From positions 1,615,001-1,679,000 of the forward strand of contig NZ_LR732469.1 of the NCBI RefSeq assembly GCF_902506425.1: a DNA stretch of 64,000 nucleotides. Direction: 5' to 3'. The translations under genes and the position numbers were made by a program. Positions 63,970 to 64,000 of the stretch are shown here, one piece after another. Origin of the DNA: Novosphingobium sp. 9U. GTDB taxonomy: Bacteria; Pseudomonadota; Alphaproteobacteria; Sphingomonadales; Sphingomonadaceae. The notes below the pieces were generated by a model. That model saw only the letters and a program-made list of their open reading frames with translations. It had not been told where the DNA came from and ran no database searches. Position 1 is the stretch's first letter. Each line of letters opens with the position of its first letter.

Positions 63970-64000
63970 CTGAGCGGGCTGGATCGGCAATCAGTCCTGA

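Overview
The window is a chromosomal stretch of a high-GC alphaproteobacterium, most likely a member of the order Sphingomonadales (Novosphingobium/Sphingobium-like). This rests on protein similarity by eye, the tmRNA tag ANDNEALALAA encoded by a circularly permuted two-piece ssrA gene, the lptD-surA-pdxA-rsmA order, sigma-EcfG-type promoters, and several families of long intergenic inverted repeats that I associate with sphingomonads. I see no prophage, insertion sequence, CRISPR array or tRNA gene. Most of the window is core metabolism.

Layout. 1-4541: end of glyA, nrdR, trmJ, an HSL-type hydrolase, chorismate mutase and rpsD. 4658-14529: a small orphan gene, then a long minus-strand run with an S9 peptidase, tgt, a DUF481 protein, an ABC-2 exporter, queA, a cyclophilin, coaD, ispA and xseB. 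14675-19449: purL, a DUF1345 membrane protein, and serB and miaA with overlapping divergent starts. 19450-26063: branched-chain amino acid synthesis (ilvB, ilvN, ilvC, leuA), interrupted by a YceI/I78-inhibitor pair. leuA is preceded by a leucine-rich leader peptide with attenuator-like pairing. 26104-37223: MaoC-type dehydratase, nitronate monooxygenase, ndk, holC, pepA and the outer-membrane biogenesis operon lptD-surA-pdxA-rsmA. 37289-44486: PilZ protein, malate synthase G, a small membrane protein behind a perfect EcfG promoter, ssrA, mscL, lemA with two TPM proteins, and a Nudix hydrolase.

44591-48840 is a valine/isobutyryl-CoA degradation operon (acyl-CoA dehydrogenase, an unknown small membrane protein, 3-hydroxyisobutyryl-CoA hydrolase-like, enoyl-CoA hydratase, 3-hydroxyisobutyrate dehydrogenase). 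49559-54168 holds redox and xenobiotic-type genes (CoA-acylating aldehyde dehydrogenase, flavin reductase, SDR, [2Fe-2S] ferredoxin, luciferase-like monooxygenase). 54187-57642 is a kaiC-kaiB-HWE histidine kinase operon, a clock- or timer-like module without kaiA. 57896-59493 is a DUF35 protein with a thiolase-fold protein whose catalytic Cys and His motifs look replaced. The right end has an acyltransferase-3, an MFS transporter and three unrecognised secreted low-complexity proteins in a row.

Main points for a second look: the KaiC/KaiB/HWE-kinase operon with an EcfG-like upstream element; the leuA leader peptide with mutually exclusive stems; a long hairpin that hides the Shine-Dalgarno of yceI; a shared palindrome (TTAA-N-CG-NN-CG-N-TTAA) at two unlinked catabolic loci; the residue-substituted thiolase next to DUF35; and the secreted low-complexity cluster. 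All assignments are from reading the sequence; no database search was run.
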